NCBI GenBank assembly: GCA_024291935.2 | Contig: CM044305.1 | Coordinates: 89,892,397-89,956,396, forward strand | Length of the DNA: 64,000 bases | Source: Okapia johnstoni | Taxonomy: Eukaryota > Chordata > Mammalia > Artiodactyla > Giraffidae | Direction: 5' to 3' | Shown: positions 61,401 through 64,000 of the stretch, piece after piece | How positions within the stretch are numbered: position 1 is the stretch's first letter | Layout of the letters: each line of letters starts with the position of its first letter | Made by a program: the position numbers and the translations under genes | The notes under the pieces: generated by a model | Told to the model about the DNA's origin: nothing | Seen by the model: only the letters and a program-made list of their open reading frames with translations | Databases searched by the model: none

Positions 61401-63104
61401 ATCTTCTTTTATCAGGATTAAAAAAAAAATGTATTCTCTTCCGAGCTACTTCCTCAGTAAAGAAGTACATTGGGTTCATTCAGACTGTATTGTCAGAAAA
61501 AGGGATCCATGGTTTGAGGACTGGAATCTTGTCATTTTCACCTTTAAATCTACCTGGCGTCACACTCTGCCAGACGTGACCTTTTTGAAATGATGGTGAG
61601 ATAATGTGCAGTTTCCTGTGGAGAATCAGTTATAGTGAATGACGGACCATCCCACTCCAGAGCATTCAGGGCAGAAGTAAGGCAGCAATGTAGGAGCAGG
61701 GCCTGCCTATCGGCGCTTGTAATAGTAGCAATAGTCTCTTTCTATACCCTCCTCTGTATAGTTTCAATGTATTAAAGTGACATTACCCTCTTATTACAGC
61801 TACAGTGAAGTGTATACCTGGGCCCACTATCTATTGACAACTCAAGCAGCCACTTTATCACTGTATTGCCCAGTTACTTTCTGTTAGAGATTTTAATGAT
61901 ACTGTTCATTTCCAAAAGAAGAAAGAAGGAAGTGAGAAACAAAAGAAAAATGCATTTGCAAAATACTGTTTGTGTTAATGGGTGTTAGATTTCTAACAGA
62001 AATGGGAAGTGAAAAATGTAAGCCATTTCTCACATCTTATTGTTCTTTACATGTTAGTTTAACCCAAATGATGTTGTTGAGTGTTATACCAATTAGTTGT
62101 CATTATTTCATGCACCTATTAATGTGGGGAAACATGATCTTGCTAGACTTCAGTATAGATGTTTATTGGAATAAGCCTTAAAACAAACCTTATGGTTTTT
62201 TTTTAACATGATTTAAATACTTTGACAATATTCACATTCTCAGCACCATAAGAGTGGGTTTTGACAAAGAATATGCTAAAGAACATTTTATAAATAATTT
62301 CCTTCAAAATAATATGCTGGTGTGGGGAAGAGGGAAAACCACTCAGAAGTTCAACATTTTGTTTCACCATTGCCAGGGTTTTGACACTTTCTTTCTTTGG
62401 AAGAATACAAATTACGGATCCGGTACCTTACTCATAAATGATGTATAATAAAGTGACCTAGTTTTCACTTTATACAGATTGCATTGACTATGATTCACTT
62501 GAATAAGTCAATCAATTATCCACTTATAAAGTACCTACTGTGTGTAGATGCTCTGGGACAAACGGGGAAAATAACATTGATGTGAGTGCCACTGTCATAC
62601 CATCATACTGTCTAGTCTTTCTTTTCTTTTGTTTTATTTTCAAAATTAAGGTTAGTTATAATATTCTGTCTTCAACAACCTCTTCATGTGCCTCAGAGTA
62701 CTCTCTGGGCTTTCATCAGTCATTATAAGAAAAGTTTTGAGGTTTGACAGTGCGTCTTCAGCAGCCATCCTCTTCTCTCTCCATTTTTTCACATGAGTGA
62801 GAGACACTGAGAGGGGACCCTTCAAAAAAACATCAGTATTATCCCTGATCTCTGCACAGAATAGCTCTTGGGACCCTATACAACTGTTTATATAAGCTCA
62901 TCATTAAACAAATTTCAAGGTAAGGTATACAGTTAAATACAAATCTTAGAGTGAAAATAAGTCGAGTGCCAATGTTTCTAGGTTTGTGATTGTGGATTTT
63001 CATTTGCTATGGTTTCATTATTGTTGAGTTGGTGAATGTATATAGTAAGCTCACACCATTCAATCTCAAGACAAAAAGTGATTATAAAACTACAATAGCT
63101 GTTG

Positions 63105-63330
63105 TTGTTTGGTTTTGCTAAGTCATGTTCTGCTCTTTTGCGACTATGGATTGCGCTCACACCCTAATTTTCCTTCTGTCCATGATGTTTTCCAGGTATG
63201 AATATAAGAATGGATTTGACATTTTCCTTCTCTGGAGGTATCTTCCTGATGCGGGATCAAACCCGCATCTCCTGCCTTGGCAGGCAGATTCTTTATTGCT
63301 GAATCTCAGGTGGGGGATAGCCCACTAGTA
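63105..63330 (-). repeat. Degraded Bov-tA SINE in the right arm
   Basis: Mirror of the SINE at 55,262-55,465. It begins at ggttttgctaagtcatgttc and ends in the tRNA-like head (gattctttattgctgaatct). Confidence 0.85.
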
Positions 63331-63784
63331 GCAGTGGAAGTGGTATCTAAAACCCTACTATGTGCTGATGCCAAAGTAATGTTTCTATAAGGTGTAATTT
63401 TTATCATTTTTTCCAAATCCCTATTGATAAAGTATCTTTATTATTGTCTTCATTTCATGTAATGGGGAAACAGGGTTGAATATTGGAGATTAGAACTTAC
63501 TCAAGGTATTATAGCTGCTATGTGATTATAGGCAAGACCCCTGTGATCTGGGTCAAACAGCCATCTTCTAAACACTAGGATTAAATACTTCATAGTAAAA
63601 AAACAAAAACAAACAAAAACCTACCTTTCATATTAGCAGATAGTTTCTTATTTTCTTTACAATTAATAAGTCTTCAAAAAAAATTATTGTATATTCTTTC
63701 AAGACTTAAATGCTGAGTATATTCCAGCATTTGAATTAGAAATATGAATGGCAGTCTTGACCTCTTGGTTTTTGGTTTTGTTTT

Positions 63785-64000
63785 TGCTATGCTAATGTGG
63801 CATTGTTGACTCTTTGGAAGCTTATGGACTGCAGCCATCAAGGCTCCTCTGTTCTTGGTGGAATTCATCTAGGCAAGAATGCTTTAGAATGGGTTGCCTT
63901 GCCCTCCTCCAGGGACTCTTCCAACCCAGGGATCAACCCACATCTCTTATGTTTCCTGCATTGGCAGGTGTGTTGTTTTCTTCCACACTAGCGCACACCT
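63785..64000 (-). repeat. Bov-tA SINE in the right arm, cut by window end
   Basis: Mirror of the SINE at 54,576-54,775. In places it keeps family bases that the left copy has lost (cctcctccagggactcttcc, ttggcaggtgtgttg), while losing others the left copy keeps. Both copies therefore changed independently. Confidence 0.87.

Larger units (their letters stand above)
59284..64000 (-). repeat. Right arm of the inverted repeat, reaching window edge
   Basis: This is the reverse-complement copy of 54,576-59,283. Length (about 4,717 versus 4,708) is nearly the same although the arms differ at roughly one base in five in the stretches compared by eye. Many differences are one- or two-base insertions or deletions, often in runs. 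The centre has no spacer: tctcttttagaga at 59,277-59,289 folds on itself. No gene is recognised. Matching continues up to the last base of the window, so the repeat probably extends further. Confidence 0.93.

Noticed and set aside
54576..64000. Inverted terminal repeats of a large DNA transposon
   Set aside because: No transposase or internal unique region exists. The arms meet without spacer and contain ordinary SINEs and unique DNA.

Overview
The window is nuclear DNA of a ruminant, most likely a bovid. BovB (RTE-type) LINEs, bovine-type L1, Bov-tA (tRNA-derived) SINEs, dimeric BOV-A2 SINEs and CHR-type tRNA SINEs occur together throughout, and that combination is restricted to this group. 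It is gene-poor. No complete protein-coding gene can be recognised, and nearly all long open frames lie inside retrotransposons or CpG islands. The species cannot be fixed from the sequence alone.

Layout. 1-4.03 kb is mostly unique A+T-rich DNA with one Bov-tA. 4.05-9.02 kb is one degraded L1 whose 3' untranslated region is repeated six times in tandem (unit about 460-500 bp). 11.56-12.75 kb is a strong CpG island. It holds two candidate minus-strand first exons with consensus splice donors, plus YY1-like and E2F-like sites, so 1-11.6 kb is probably intron or flank of an unidentified minus-strand gene. 15.66-17.63 kb is a 5'-truncated, 5'-inverted BovB flanked by a 17-bp target duplication. 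18-24.5 kb is unique DNA with scattered SINEs and a possible LTR.

24.63-25.64 kb is a second CpG island. It appears to drive a small plus-strand two-exon transcript (donor 25,102/25,103, acceptor 25,660/25,661, AATAAA at 26,292); its product is not recognised and it may be non-coding. 27-51.8 kb is a mosaic of old minus-strand and plus-strand L1 fragments, MIRs and many young SINEs, about a dozen with clear target-site duplications, plus two further BovB copies (37.38-38.60 minus, 45.57-46.08 plus). 52.2-52.56 kb is a GC-rich block of uncertain origin.

The most striking feature is a spacerless inverted repeat centred near 59,283. Its arms run from 54,576 to the centre and from the centre to at least the right edge of the window, about 4.7 kb each. 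Two SINEs and a MIR appear as mirror copies. The arms are only about 80 percent alike where compared by eye, and many differences are one- or two-base indels. That pattern fits an uncorrected fold-back of a long sequencing read placed in the assembly at least as well as a true old palindrome, and this should be settled before any biology is built on it. The genes do not form an operon or pathway; the window's content is regulatory and repeat biology.
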